DNA of 64,000 bases, taken from contig NZ_LGSZ01000078.1 in the NCBI RefSeq assembly GCF_001298265.1, positions 62,001 to 126,000 of the forward strand. The letters run 5' to 3'. Positions 9,483-18,266 of the stretch are shown here, piece after piece (the stretch's first letter is position 1; the number at the start of each line of letters is the position of its first letter). Origin of the DNA: Allobosea vaviloviae (lineage in GTDB: Bacteria; Pseudomonadota; Alphaproteobacteria; Rhizobiales; Beijerinckiaceae). The notes beneath the pieces are model-generated. The model saw nothing but the letters and a program-made list of their open reading frames with translations, searched no databases and was not told the DNA's origin. Position numbers and translations under genes: made by a program.

Positions 9483-10877
9483 ATGACCACCGTGACGACT
9501 GACAGGGACATCGATGCCCCAGCCGCCATGCCGACGCTGTCGGAGGCGACCCGCGTCTGGGCGCGCATCGGCCTGCTCTCTTTTGGGGGGCCGGCCGGAC
9601 AGATCGCGCTGATGCACAAGGAGCTGGTCGAGGAGCGGCGCTGGATCGGCGAGGAGCGTTTCCTGCATGCGCTGAACTACTGCATGCTGCTGCCCGGCCC
9701 CGAGGCGCAGCAGCTCGCGGTCTATATCGGCTGGCTGATGCACCGCACGCTCGGCGGGCTGATCGCCGGGCTGCTCTTCATCCTGCCGGGCGCGGCGGTG
9801 ATGCTGGGCCTGAGCATCCTCTATGTGCTCTATCGCGATGTGCCCGTCGTTGATGGCCTGTTCTTCGGTGTGAAGGCAGCGGTGCTCGCGGTGGTGATCG
9901 AGGCGGGCCTGCGGATCAGCCGGCGGGCGCTGAAGAACGGTGCGATGGTTGCGGTTGCGGTCGCCGCCTTCGTCGCGATCTTCCTGTTCAAGGCGCCGTT
10001 TCCGGCGATCATCCTGGTCGCGGGCCTGATCGGTTGGGCCGGCCACCGTGTGTGGCCGAGGCTGTTTGGACCGCAGGCCGGTCACGGCAAGGCGGGGCCG
10101 GCGGTGACGGGCATCGTCGATGGTCTGTTCGCGCGCGGCGAACTCGGCCATGTCCGGCCTTCGACGGCCAAGGCGCTGCGGACGCTCGCGGTCTGGCTGC
10201 CGCTTTGGCTCGGACCCGTGCTGCTGCTGCGGCTCTGGACCGGCAGCGGCAGCGTCTGGACGCAGCTCGGCAGCTTCTTCAGCACCATGGCGGTGGTGAC
10301 CTTCGGCGGCGCCTATGCGGTGCTGGCCTATGTCGCGCAGGCGGCTGTCGAGACCCATGGCTGGCTGCTGGCGGGCGAGATGATCGATGGCTTGGGCCTC
10401 GCCGAAACGACTCCGGGACCGCTGATCCTGGTGCTGCAGTTCGTCGGCTTCCTGGCCGGGTTTCGTGCGCCGGGAGACCTGCCGCCCTTGCTCGCAGGCG
10501 GTCTCGGCGCGCTGCTCACGCTGTGGGTGACGTTTGCGCCGTGCTTCCTGTGGATCTTCCTCGGCGCGCCTTATGTCGAGGCGCTGCGCTGCAACAAGGG
10601 GCTTTCGGCCGCGCTCGGTGCGATCACGGCGGCTGTCGTCGGCGTGATCATGAACCTGGCGCTGTGGTTTGGCCTGCATGTGCTGTTTGCGCAGGTGAGG
10701 GCGGTCGACATCCTCGGCCTGTCGCCGGACTGGCCGGTTCTCGCCTCGCTCGACTGGCGGGCGGCGCTGCTCTCTGCCGGCGCGATGGTCGCGATGCTGC
10801 GCTTCAAGATCGGGATGATCCCGACGCTCGCAGCCTGCGCGGCAGCCGGCGTCGTCCTGACGCGGCTGGCGCCCTGA
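9483..10877 (+). CDS. chrA: Chromate efflux transporter ChrA
   Basis: 464 residues with two homologous CHR halves. Each half starts with a conserved FGG motif: SFGGPAGQIALMHKELVEE near residue 35, with LPGPEAQQLA after it, and TFGGAYAVLAYVAQ near 275, with ETTPGPL after it. About 10-12 hydrophobic segments are visible. It exports chromate from the cytoplasm by proton motive force. The ATG at 9483 is chosen because it directly follows the rhodanese-ChrB stop; an in-frame upstream start at 9396 would overlap that gene by 77 bases and adds a non-membrane Arg-rich extension. Confidence 0.92.
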   Translation: MTTVTTDRDIDAPAAMPTLSEATRVWARIGLLSFGGPAGQIALMHKELVEERRWIGEERFLHALNYCMLLPGPEAQQLAVYIGWLMHRTLGGLIAGLLFILPGAAVMLGLSILYVLYRDVPVVDGLFFGVKAAVLAVVIEAGLRISRRALKNGAMVAVAVAAFVAIFLFKAPFPAIILVAGLIGWAGHRVWPRLFGPQAGHGKAGPAVTGIVDGLFARGELGHVRPSTAKALRTLAVWLPLWLGPVLLLRLWTGSGSVWTQLGSFFSTMAVVTFGGAYAVLAYVAQAAVETHGWLLAGEMIDGLGLAETTPGPLILVLQFVGFLAGFRAPGDLPPLLAGGLGALLTLWVTFAPCFLWIFLGAPYVEALRCNKGLSAALGAITAAVVGVIMNLALWFGLHVLFAQVRAVDILGLSPDWPVLASLDWRAALLSAGAMVAMLRFKIGMIPTLAACAAAGVVLTRLAP

Positions 10878-10886
10878 GCCGCGCGA

Positions 10887-11204
10887 TCAGCGGCGCGGCG
10901 GCTCGCCGGGCTCGATCACCCTGTATTCGGCGTCGATGATCTCGGCAGGGCCGGTCTGGCGCCCCTGCTGCGGGAACGGGCCGGGATCGCCGAAGCCAGC
11001 GGCCTTCAAGCGGCTGCGCAGCCGCCAGACCGCGATCGTGCCGACGATGGCGACGACCGGAATCAGGATCAAGGCGAGGCTGGCGGCGACCAGGAACAGC
11101 ACCACGCCGACGACGAGGCTCGCTGCCATCGCCAGCCAGGCGGCCCAGCGCGGCATGCGGGCGGTGCGGCCGCCGAGCTGCTCGTAGAGATTGACGCGGA
11201 TCAT
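10887..11204 (-). CDS. Small membrane protein of unknown function
   Basis: 105 residues from MIRVNLYEQL. Two adjacent hydrophobic segments (about residues 22-57) form a hairpin, followed by a basic WRLRSRLKAAGF segment and a polar C-terminal tail with EIIDAEYRVIE. The tail motif is reminiscent of small Hyphomicrobiales envelope proteins. It converges on chrA with 9 bases between stops and has no clear functional link to it. An upstream in-frame start at 11267 is possible but adds a non-conserved-looking leader. Confidence 0.65.
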   Translation of the reverse strand: MIRVNLYEQLGGRTARMPRWAAWLAMAASLVVGVVLFLVAASLALILIPVVAIVGTIAVWRLRSRLKAAGFGDPGPFPQQGRQTGPAEIIDAEYRVIEPGEPPRR

Positions 11205-11287
11205 GTCGCTTTCGTCCGTTTGAGGAAACCGGAATCTAGGGACGAAATGCGGCGAAGACGAGATCACCCAACGTCAGTTTTGCGCGC

Positions 11288-12472
11288 TCATTCGTCGTGC
11301 CAATCGTAGAGCCAGCCATAGCGCGCGCGCAGCCCGTCAGGGCCCAGGCGCCGTAGCGCGAGGTCGCGCCCGATGCTCCAGGGCCAGCCGAGATGATAGG
11401 TCCGGCCATTGCTCCGGCTGGCATCCTGGACGCGCGCGGCGCGGGCCGCTCGCGCTGTCGCGTAAGCCGCCATCGCCGCCGGCACGCCGCGTCCGCCGTC
11501 GGTCTCCAGGGCGTTCGCCAACAGGCGGGCTAGCACCGCAGCATCCTCGATCGCCAGCGAGGCGCCCTGCGCGAGGAAGGGCAGGACGGGATGGGCGGCG
11601 TCGCCCAGAAGCGCGATCCGCCCCTTCGCCATGGCGGCGGGCCTGCGGTCGAACAGCGACCAGACCTGCCAGTCCCGGGCCGAGGCGATGAGTTCGCGCA
11701 GGGCCTGCGAGCCGCCCGCGACATGATCGGTCAGGACGGCGACGTCGCCGTCGCGTGACCAGCCCTCGCGAGCGTCCTTGGTCTGCCTGACCACGACGAC
11801 ATTGGTCTCGCGGCCGGCTGCCACAGGGTAATGCACCGTATGCCTGCCGGCGCCGAGATGGAGGTTGACGCGGGGCTTGTCGGTCTTCGTGCCCGGTGCG
11901 AGCGCGCGCCAGGCCTCGTAGCCGGTAAAAAGCGGGGGGGACGTATCGCCGGTGAGGTCGCGCACCCGCGACCACAGCCCGTCGGCGCCGATCAGTCCGA
12001 GCCCGTGGAAGCTTTCCCACTGGCCGTTCTGGCCGGTGAGGGTGGTCGAGACGCCATCCTCCTCCTGGGTGATCTCCTGCACGCCGCGACCGACCACGAG
12101 GCGGATATTGGGCATCGAGCGCGCGGCATCGAGCAGCACGGTGTGGAGGTCGTTGCGCTTCAGCATCCGGAACGGCGTCGGCAGCCGTGCCGGATCGGAC
12201 GGCATCTCCAGCAGTTCGCGGCCGTCGGCCCAGCGCCGGATGATCAATCCGTGCGAGCTGACGCTGACGCGCTTCAGCGGCAAGGTCAGGTCGAGGCCGT
12301 CCAGTACGCGGCCGGAGTTCGGCGAAATCTGCAGGCCGGCGCCGAGTTCGCCGAAGCCGGTGCGCTTTTCGATGACGGTGACGGAGATGCCGCGACGGGC
12401 CAGGGACAGGGCCATGGTCAGCCCGCCGATTCCGGCGCCGGCGATCAGGAAATGAGGAGCAGACACAAGCAC
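11288..12472 (-). CDS. FAD-dependent aromatic-ring monooxygenase (salicylate-hydroxylase family)
   Basis: 394 residues of the group A flavoprotein hydroxylase family. The Rossmann GAGIGG motif is near residue 11, GADGLWSRVR (the DG motif) near 160, and GRIALLGDAAHPVLPFLAQG (the GD motif) near 285. RNDLH near residue 105 matches the conserved RxxLxxxL region. Relatives hydroxylate salicylate, 3-hydroxybenzoate or similar aromatics using NAD(P)H and O2, but the substrate cannot be named. The start is GTG 12472, or a second GTG two codons later. No aromatic pathway genes flank it. Confidence 0.85.
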   Translation of the reverse strand: MLVSAPHFLIAGAGIGGLTMALSLARRGISVTVIEKRTGFGELGAGLQISPNSGRVLDGLDLTLPLKRVSVSSHGLIIRRWADGRELLEMPSDPARLPTPFRMLKRNDLHTVLLDAARSMPNIRLVVGRGVQEITQEEDGVSTTLTGQNGQWESFHGLGLIGADGLWSRVRDLTGDTSPPLFTGYEAWRALAPGTKTDKPRVNLHLGAGRHTVHYPVAAGRETNVVVVRQTKDAREGWSRDGDVAVLTDHVAGGSQALRELIASARDWQVWSLFDRRPAAMAKGRIALLGDAAHPVLPFLAQGASLAIEDAAVLARLLANALETDGGRGVPAAMAAYATARAARAARVQDASRSNGRTYHLGWPWSIGRDLALRRLGPDGLRARYGWLYDWHDE

Positions 12473-12578
12473 AGGGCCTTCGCAGTCGAATCAGGGCAGG
12501 CGCGGGTGCCCCTCAGAACCCGCGCTGGAGGTGGTGTCAGGCTGGCGTCTCGCACTGCCTGTATCAGGCAGACATCTT

Positions 12579-12830
12579 TCAGGCAGCTTTGGCCGCCTCG
12601 TGATGCGCGCAGTCCGGCGGCGAGCAGGCGCCGGCCTTCAGCGAGGCGTCGTATTTGAACAGCGTCGAGCAATAGGGGCAGACGATTTCGTGGTCGGCGC
12701 CCATGTCGAGATAGACATGGGGATGGTCGAAGGGCGGCTTGGCTCCGATGCACATGAACTCATGCGCGCCGACATGAATGACGGCCACGCCAGCGTCGTT
12801 GTGGAAATGCGGAATGCCGTGATCGGCCAT
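12579..12830 (-). CDS. zf-CHCC zinc-finger domain protein (NDUFS6-like)
   Basis: 83 residues. CIGAKPPFDHPHVYLDMG followed by VCPYCSTLF gives the C-x(8)-H...CxxC zinc-binding pattern of the zf-CHCC domain found in mitochondrial complex I subunit NDUFS6 and its alphaproteobacterial homologues. A second Cys pair occurs near the C-terminus (ACSPPDCAHH). A structural or accessory role in respiratory complex I is suggested by the family only; no nuo genes are in the window. ATG 12830. Confidence 0.85.
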   Translation of the reverse strand: MADHGIPHFHNDAGVAVIHVGAHEFMCIGAKPPFDHPHVYLDMGADHEIVCPYCSTLFKYDASLKAGACSPPDCAHHEAAKAA

Positions 12831-12914
12831 GATCGTCGCTCAGCCTTGAGAGGTGTTGCCTGATGTCGGCGCAAACTACCGCGCTGCGGGGCCGCGCGCC
12901 AGTGCGCGATTGTC

Positions 12915-13931
12915 TCAGCGGGGTGCGAGCGGGCGCAGGCAGGACCGCGCCAGCGCCGAGATGCGCTCGCCGTCCGCCGTATCGGTCGTGTTGCCGATGA
13001 CCTTTTGCCAAAGATCCTCGCGCTTCAGCGAATCGACCGTGCAGGCGCAGAGGCGCTCGCAGGCGTCGGCGCTCAGGCTTCCCTGCGCGCAGTTGCGCTG
13101 GCAGGCGAGCATGAAGGGCCGCTCCGGCGAAGCCGGCGGTGGCGGCACGACCTGCAAGGCGAGCATCAGGGCGCCGATGAAGACGGGCTGGTGGACGAGA
13201 TAGACCAGGAGGCTGTGCCGTCCGCCCCAGACGACGAGCCGGGCCGGCGCGGCATCGGGGCGCCAGCGGCCGATGCGGGAGGCCTCCAGCGCCGGCAGCC
13301 CCAGGCGCGCCATGATGATGCCGCCGAGCACGCAGCCGAACCAGGGGAAGACCGGGACGAAATCGGCCGTCGCGATCGGCACCTGCGAGAAGCCGAGCCA
13401 GGCGAGCAGGGGCTCGTCGAGAACCGGGTGGGCGACCAGAAAGGGCAGGGCGAAGACGATGACGGCCGTCCCCGCGACAGCCATTACCGGCAGGCGCAGG
13501 AAAGGCAGCGCCAGCACGCTGGCCAGCGCGACCTGGTGCAGGATGCCGAAGAAGATGAAGCTCTGGCGCATGAACACGAATGTGCCCAGCGTTACCAGCG
13601 CGGCCGCTGCGACGACCATGGCCAGGCGCTTCAGATAGGCCCGGTGGTTCAGCCCGTGGCGTGTCGCCAGAACGAGGCTAATACCGACCAGCGTCAGGAA
13701 GGAGCCGGCGATCAGGCGCGCGAACCAGCGCCAGCCGGGCTCGGAGGGGACATGCGTCTCGATCAGCCCGAAATAGGAGAGGTCGTAGGCGAAGTGGAAG
13801 ACGAACATCGCCAGGAGAGCGATACCGCGCGCCAGATCGACGACGTCGAGACGCGAGCGCGGCGGCGGCGGCGGCGGTGCGATGGGGGGCGGTGCGTCAG
13901 GGGACGTGATCTCGGTCATGGCCGTCTTCAT
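12915..13931 (-). CDS. DUF1624 / heparan-alpha-glucosaminide N-acetyltransferase-like membrane protein
   Basis: 338 residues. A proline-rich cytoplasmic N-terminus (residues 8-26) precedes the conserved DVVDLARGIALLAMFVFHF helix and about seven further membrane segments, including GILHQVALASVLALPF. This is the DUF1624 arrangement, distantly related to acyltransferase-3 and HGSNAT enzymes that pass acyl groups across the membrane. The C-terminal ~50 residues are unusual: they carry several cysteines (CQRNCAQGSLSADACERLC) and may form a small disulfide-bonded or metal-binding tail. The acceptor is unknown. Confidence 0.8.
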   Translation of the reverse strand: MKTAMTEITSPDAPPPIAPPPPPPRSRLDVVDLARGIALLAMFVFHFAYDLSYFGLIETHVPSEPGWRWFARLIAGSFLTLVGISLVLATRHGLNHRAYLKRLAMVVAAAALVTLGTFVFMRQSFIFFGILHQVALASVLALPFLRLPVMAVAGTAVIVFALPFLVAHPVLDEPLLAWLGFSQVPIATADFVPVFPWFGCVLGGIIMARLGLPALEASRIGRWRPDAAPARLVVWGGRHSLLVYLVHQPVFIGALMLALQVVPPPPASPERPFMLACQRNCAQGSLSADACERLCACTVDSLKREDLWQKVIGNTTDTADGERISALARSCLRPLAPR

Positions 13932-14016
13932 AGGCAGCTCGCATCGAGGCCGCTACCCAAAGCGCGTTTGGCATGCCAAGTGAAGGGCCTCGCTATCGCT
14001 GATCACGACGGTTGCC

Positions 14017-14784
14017 ATGCAGAGCTTTTCATCCGACGGCGTTGAACTCGCCTTCATCGATCTCGCCCCGACGGGCGATACGCCCAAATACGAGACGGTC
14101 GTGCTCGTCCACGGCTTCGGCTCCAGCCACATGGTCAACTGGGTCAACACGCAGTGGACGAAGACGCTGACCCATGCCGGCTACCGCGTCGTCGCGCTCG
14201 ACAATCGCGGCCATGGCCAGAGCGAGAAGCTCTACGACCCAGCCGCCTATTCATCCCAGATCATGGCCGAGGATGTGCGCCGGCTGATGGACCATCTCGA
14301 TATCCCGCGCGCGGCCGTGATGGGCTATTCGATGGGCGCGCGGATTTCGGCGCATCTGGCGCTGGCCCATCCGCAACGGCTGACGGCACTGCTGCTCGGC
14401 GGGCTCGGCATCCATCTGGTCGAGGGCGTCGGCCTGCCGCTCGGCATTGCCGATGCGATGGAGGCGCCCTCGCTCGACGACCTGACCGATCCGATGCAGC
14501 GGATGTTCCGGGCCTTCGCCGATGCGACCAAGAGCGATCTCAGGGCGCTGGCCGCCTGCATCAGGGGCTCGCGCCAGACGCTGAGTGCAGCCGAGGTCGG
14601 GCACATCACTGTCCCGACGCTCGTCAGCGTCGGCACCAAGGACGACGTCGCGGGCTCCGGGCCTGAGCTGGCGAGGTTGATTCCAAGCGCGGAGGCCTTT
14701 GATGTCGAGGGCCGCGACCACAATCTCGCTGTCGGCGACAAGAGCCACAAGCAGGCTGTTCTCGACTTTCTGTCGCGTTTGTGA
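14017..14784 (+). CDS. Alpha/beta-fold hydrolase
   Basis: 255 residues. The oxyanion region VLVHGFGSS is near residue 30, the nucleophile elbow GYSMG near 103 (Ser), and the catalytic His lies in VEGRDHNLAVGDKSH near 237. An Asp in VGTKDDVAGSG near 208 completes the triad. It is similar to small esterases and haloperoxidase-like hydrolases. The substrate is not identifiable. ATG 14017 is 85 bases from the divergent DUF1624 gene. Confidence 0.85.
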   Translation: MQSFSSDGVELAFIDLAPTGDTPKYETVVLVHGFGSSHMVNWVNTQWTKTLTHAGYRVVALDNRGHGQSEKLYDPAAYSSQIMAEDVRRLMDHLDIPRAAVMGYSMGARISAHLALAHPQRLTALLLGGLGIHLVEGVGLPLGIADAMEAPSLDDLTDPMQRMFRAFADATKSDLRALAACIRGSRQTLSAAEVGHITVPTLVSVGTKDDVAGSGPELARLIPSAEAFDVEGRDHNLAVGDKSHKQAVLDFLSRL

Positions 14785-14973
14785 GAATGAAGCTGCCGTT
14801 CGGAAGCATCATGGAAAAGCGGGCGACGCCAATGTGTTGTCGACGGCAGCTCAGAGACTGAATCCACCGCTTGCCACGCTGATTCATGTCGGCCCCGCAA
14901 TCACCTTTGGCGCGCTCGTGCCAACAGGTGATAGAGTTTGCATCGCCGAACGCGCTTTTTCCGGAGATCAACC

Positions 14974-15822
14974 ATGTCGTCAGGGCGCTCCACTGCGGAA
15001 GTCCGCGATCTCGCCACCGGCCTCGACCGGCTCGATCCGGTCTGGTCGAGGCTCCGGCGCGAGGCCGAGGCTGCGGTCGCAGCCGAGCCGGCGCTGGGCA
15101 GTCTGATCGTCGCCTCCATCCTGAACCAGCCGAGCTTCGAGGCGGCCGTCAGCCATCGCGTCGCAGCCCGGCTCGGCCATCCCGCCGTCGCCGCCGATCT
15201 GATCGAGCAGGCCTTTGCCGAGGCGTTGGCGGCCGACGAGACAGTCGGCCAGGGCATGCGCGCCGACGTTCTGGCCGTGCTCGACCGCGACCCCGCCTGC
15301 TACCGCGTGCTGGAGCCGGTGCTGTTCTTCAAGGGCTTCCATGCCTTGCAGTCGCACAGGCTGGCGCATTGGTTGTGGCAGCGCGACCGGCGGGACTTCG
15401 CGCTCTACCTCCAGAGCCGCGCTTCCGAGGTGTTCCAGACCGACATCAACCCGGCGGCGAAGATCGGCAAGGGCATCTTCCTCGACCACGCCACCGGCCT
15501 CGTCGTCGGCGAGACGGCGGTGATCGAGGACGACGTCTCGATGCTGCACAGCGTGACGCTGGGCGGCACGGGAAAACAGGGCGGCGACCGCCACCCCAAG
15601 ATCCGCAAGGGCGTGCTGATCGGTGCCGGCGCCAAGATCCTCGGCAATATCGAGGTCGGGCAATGCAGTCGGGTCGCGGCCGGATCGGTCGTGCTTGCGG
15701 CCGTGCCGCGCAACAAGACTGTGGCGGGCGTGCCGGCCAAGGTCGTCGGCGAGGCCGGCTGTGCCGAGCCCTCGCGCTCGATGGACCAGATCCTCGGCGG
15801 CGACTGCGGATCCCATATCTGA
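14974..15822 (+). CDS. cysE: Serine O-acetyltransferase
   Basis: 282 residues. An alpha-helical N-terminal SATase domain (about 1-140) precedes left-handed beta-helix hexapeptide repeats. The signature LDHATGLVVGETAVIEDDV contains the catalytic His, and GGTGKQGGDRHPKI is the conserved acceptor/CoA segment. It acetylates L-serine with acetyl-CoA, the first step of cysteine synthesis. ATG 14974 is preferred over the in-frame 14938 because GGAG lies 9 bases upstream. cysK is not adjacent; the gene stands alone and converges on the LysR gene. Confidence 0.95.
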   Translation: MSSGRSTAEVRDLATGLDRLDPVWSRLRREAEAAVAAEPALGSLIVASILNQPSFEAAVSHRVAARLGHPAVAADLIEQAFAEALAADETVGQGMRADVLAVLDRDPACYRVLEPVLFFKGFHALQSHRLAHWLWQRDRRDFALYLQSRASEVFQTDINPAAKIGKGIFLDHATGLVVGETAVIEDDVSMLHSVTLGGTGKQGGDRHPKIRKGVLIGAGAKILGNIEVGQCSRVAAGSVVLAAVPRNKTVAGVPAKVVGEAGCAEPSRSMDQILGGDCGSHI

Positions 15823-15830
15823 GTTTCAGG

Positions 15831-16715
15831 TCAAGCCATCAGCCAGGCCGCGATCTCGGCCTGCATCGGATGGGCGCGCTCGGCCGGCGCCAGGATGAGC
15901 GTCAACCGGTCGCGCAGTGGCATGGCCAGCGGGAAGGGTGCAATAAGCCGCCCGTCCGCGAGGTGGCGACCGATCAGGCTGGCGCGGCCCATCAACACGC
16001 CCGAGCCCGAGAGAGCGGCATCCAGCGCGAGGCTGTAGAGCGAGAAGCTCGGGCCGCGTGCCGGATCGATTGCGGCCGAGCCGCCAGCGAAAGCGAGCCA
16101 ACGCCCCCAGTCGCCGCGCCAGACCGCGTCGTGCAGCAGCGTCTGGCCAGCGAGATCGGCGAGACTGCCGATGTTCTTAGCCAGAGAGGGCGCGCAGACC
16201 GGCAGGATGGCATCGGGCTCCGGCGCCCTCAGCGTGTCCGGCGCTGCCTCTGCGTCGCGATAGAAGATCGCGAGGTCGTGCGGCTCGCGGCGCGGATCGG
16301 GCGGCTGCTCCATCGCCGAGATCGAAATCTGCAGCTCCGGCCAGGCACGCCGCATCTCAGTCAGGCGCGGCGACAGCCAAAGCTGCGCGATGCAGGGCAA
16401 GGCGGCGATCGTGAGCGCACGGCCGCCATGGCTGTCTCGCAGGCCCTGCACCGCCTGCGCCAGCGTATCGAAGCCGCGCGTCAGTCTCGGCAGCGCCTCG
16501 CGCGCCGCCTCCGTCGGCTCGACGCCCTGGGCCAGCCGACGGAAGACGGGAAAGCCGAGCCAGACCTCGAGCTGGCGGATCTGCTGCGTGACCGCGCCGG
16601 CGGTGACGCCGAGCTCTTCGGCCGCCTTGATGAAGCTGCCGCAGCGCGTCGCCGCCTCGAAAGCGCGCAGTGCGTTGAGCGAGGGCAGCCGCGGCCGCGG
16701 TGGCTTGACGGGCAT
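15831..16715 (-). CDS. LysR-type transcriptional regulator, GcvA-like
   Basis: 294 residues from MPVKPPRPRLPSL. The winged HTH spans about residues 11-70, with LNALRAFEAATRCGSFIKAA and VTAGAVTQQIRQLE as recognition region. A periplasmic-binding-type effector domain follows. PSLNALRAFEAA and the RLPSL start are typical of the GcvA group, which often controls amino-acid genes. It is divergent from the SHMT-family gene, so it probably regulates that gene and itself. The longer frame up to 16853 would overlap the divergent start and was rejected. Confidence 0.88.
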   Translation of the reverse strand: MPVKPPRPRLPSLNALRAFEAATRCGSFIKAAEELGVTAGAVTQQIRQLEVWLGFPVFRRLAQGVEPTEAAREALPRLTRGFDTLAQAVQGLRDSHGGRALTIAALPCIAQLWLSPRLTEMRRAWPELQISISAMEQPPDPRREPHDLAIFYRDAEAAPDTLRAPEPDAILPVCAPSLAKNIGSLADLAGQTLLHDAVWRGDWGRWLAFAGGSAAIDPARGPSFSLYSLALDAALSGSGVLMGRASLIGRHLADGRLIAPFPLAMPLRDRLTLILAPAERAHPMQAEIAAWLMA

Positions 16716-16770
16716 CGATCGGGTCCGGGCGGAGGCTGAGATTTCCTCTGCCTGGCGGCGACGATAACTC

Positions 16771-16792
16771 GTTTGCACGACCCCGCGCAAAC
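16771..16792. promoter_or_regulatory. Candidate LysR operator (inverted repeat)
   Basis: Perfect hexamer arms GTTTGC and GCAAAC are separated by 10 bases in the 128-base gap between the LysR gene and the SHMT-family gene. This is the T-N11-A-type dyad expected for LysR proteins; it lies 52-73 bases upstream of the SHMT-family ATG. The assignment is by position and symmetry only. Confidence 0.5.
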
Positions 16793-16843
16793 CGTTCTTA
16801 TTGCCGGGAGTTTCCTTGTGGTTCGCACGGGCGGAGAACGGCG

Positions 16844-18166
16844 ATGACGGCACTGGGCAGGCGCGACTGGGTTCCCGCCGCGAGCGAGGATTATGTGCTG
16901 GAGGTCGCTTCGACTGTCGGGGCTCAGTCGCTCGATGCCATCGAGGGGCGGATCGCGGCGTTGACGCAGGAAAACCGCAACATCCACGAGCGCGACTGCT
17001 TCAACCTCAACCCCGCGACCAATGTGATGAACCCGCGCGCGGAAGCCGCGCTGGCCTCGGGCCTCGGCGCCCGGCCTTCGCTCGGCTATCCCGGCGACAA
17101 ATACGAGATGGGGCTGGAGGCGATCGAGCAGATCGAGATCATCGCCGCCGAACTCGCGGCGCAGGTCTTTGGCGCCAAGTACGCCGAGATCCGGGTGCCC
17201 TCGGGCGCCATCGCCAATCTCTACGCCTTTATGCTCGCGGCGAAGCCTGGCGACTGCATCATCGCGCCGCCGCCGGCGATCGGCGGCCATGTCACTCATC
17301 ACGGCGCCGGTGCGGCCGGGCTCTACGGCATCGTCACCCATCCCGCGCCGGTCGATCCGGTCAACTACACCGTCGATGTGGCCAGGCTGCGCGAGGATGC
17401 GCTGCGGCTGAAGCCCAAGATGATCACCATCGGCTCGAGCCTGAACCTGTTTCCCCATCCGATCCGCGAGATCCGCGCCATTGCCGACGAGATCGGCGCG
17501 CTGGTGCTGTTCGACGCGGCGCATATGTCGGGAATGATCGCCGGGCATGGCTGGCAGCAGCCGCTGGAGGAGGGCGCCCATCTGATGACGATGAGCACCT
17601 ACAAGAGCCTGGGCGGGCCGCCATCGGGGCTGATCGTCACCAATGACGCCGGCCTCGCCAAGCGCCTCGACGAGATCGCCTATCCCGGCCTGACCGCGAA
17701 TTTCGACGCGGCGAAATCGGCCTCGCTGGCGATCACGTTGCTGGATTGGAAGGAGCATGGCCGCGCTTACGCGCAGATGATGGCGGCGACCGCCAAGGCT
17801 CTGGGCGAAGCGCTGATGGAGCGCCAGGTGCCGGTCTTCGCCCGGGATCGCGGCATCACGACCTCGCATCAGTTCGCGATCGAGGCTCACGCCTATGGCG
17901 GCGGCCAGGCGGCGGCCAAGAAGCTGCGGGCGATCAACATCCTGAGCTGCGGCATCGGCCTGCCGCTGGCGGAGGTGCCGGGAGACGTCAACGGATTGCG
18001 GCTGGGCACGCCGGAGATCGTGCGCTTCGGCATGACGCTGGCCGACATGCCCGAACTCGCCGGCTACATCGCCGAGGGGCTGAACGGCTCGCGCCCGGCC
18101 GAGGCGGTGGCGAAGGATGTCACGGCGTTCCGGGGGAAGTTCCGGGAGCTGCATTTCATGCGGTGA
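16844..18166 (+). CDS. Serine hydroxymethyltransferase-family PLP enzyme
   Basis: 440 residues of the SHMT family (fold type I). YPGDKYEMGLEAIEQIE near residue 85 corresponds to the family's YPGxRYYGG substrate region, FDAAHMSGMIAG near 224 holds the PLP-contacting Asp and His, and MSTYKSLGGPPSG near 248 holds the Schiff-base lysine in place of TTTHKTLRGPRGG. These substitutions mark it as a divergent paralogue, not the housekeeping glyA. Possible reactions are alpha-methylserine, phenylserine or threonine-type retro-aldol chemistry. Its divergent LysR neighbour suggests inducible expression by an amino-acid-like ligand. Confidence 0.8.
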   Translation: MTALGRRDWVPAASEDYVLEVASTVGAQSLDAIEGRIAALTQENRNIHERDCFNLNPATNVMNPRAEAALASGLGARPSLGYPGDKYEMGLEAIEQIEIIAAELAAQVFGAKYAEIRVPSGAIANLYAFMLAAKPGDCIIAPPPAIGGHVTHHGAGAAGLYGIVTHPAPVDPVNYTVDVARLREDALRLKPKMITIGSSLNLFPHPIREIRAIADEIGALVLFDAAHMSGMIAGHGWQQPLEEGAHLMTMSTYKSLGGPPSGLIVTNDAGLAKRLDEIAYPGLTANFDAAKSASLAITLLDWKEHGRAYAQMMAATAKALGEALMERQVPVFARDRGITTSHQFAIEAHAYGGGQAAAKKLRAINILSCGIGLPLAEVPGDVNGLRLGTPEIVRFGMTLADMPELAGYIAEGLNGSRPAEAVAKDVTAFRGKFRELHFMR

Positions 18167-18266
18167 GGGGGGCGGGGGCGATTTCTCGGCGACGCCTGCA
18201 ATGTCAGCTTAACCTGAACGTCACCAGCGATGCCGCATAACGCCCCATACTGATGGGAGCGTTCGA

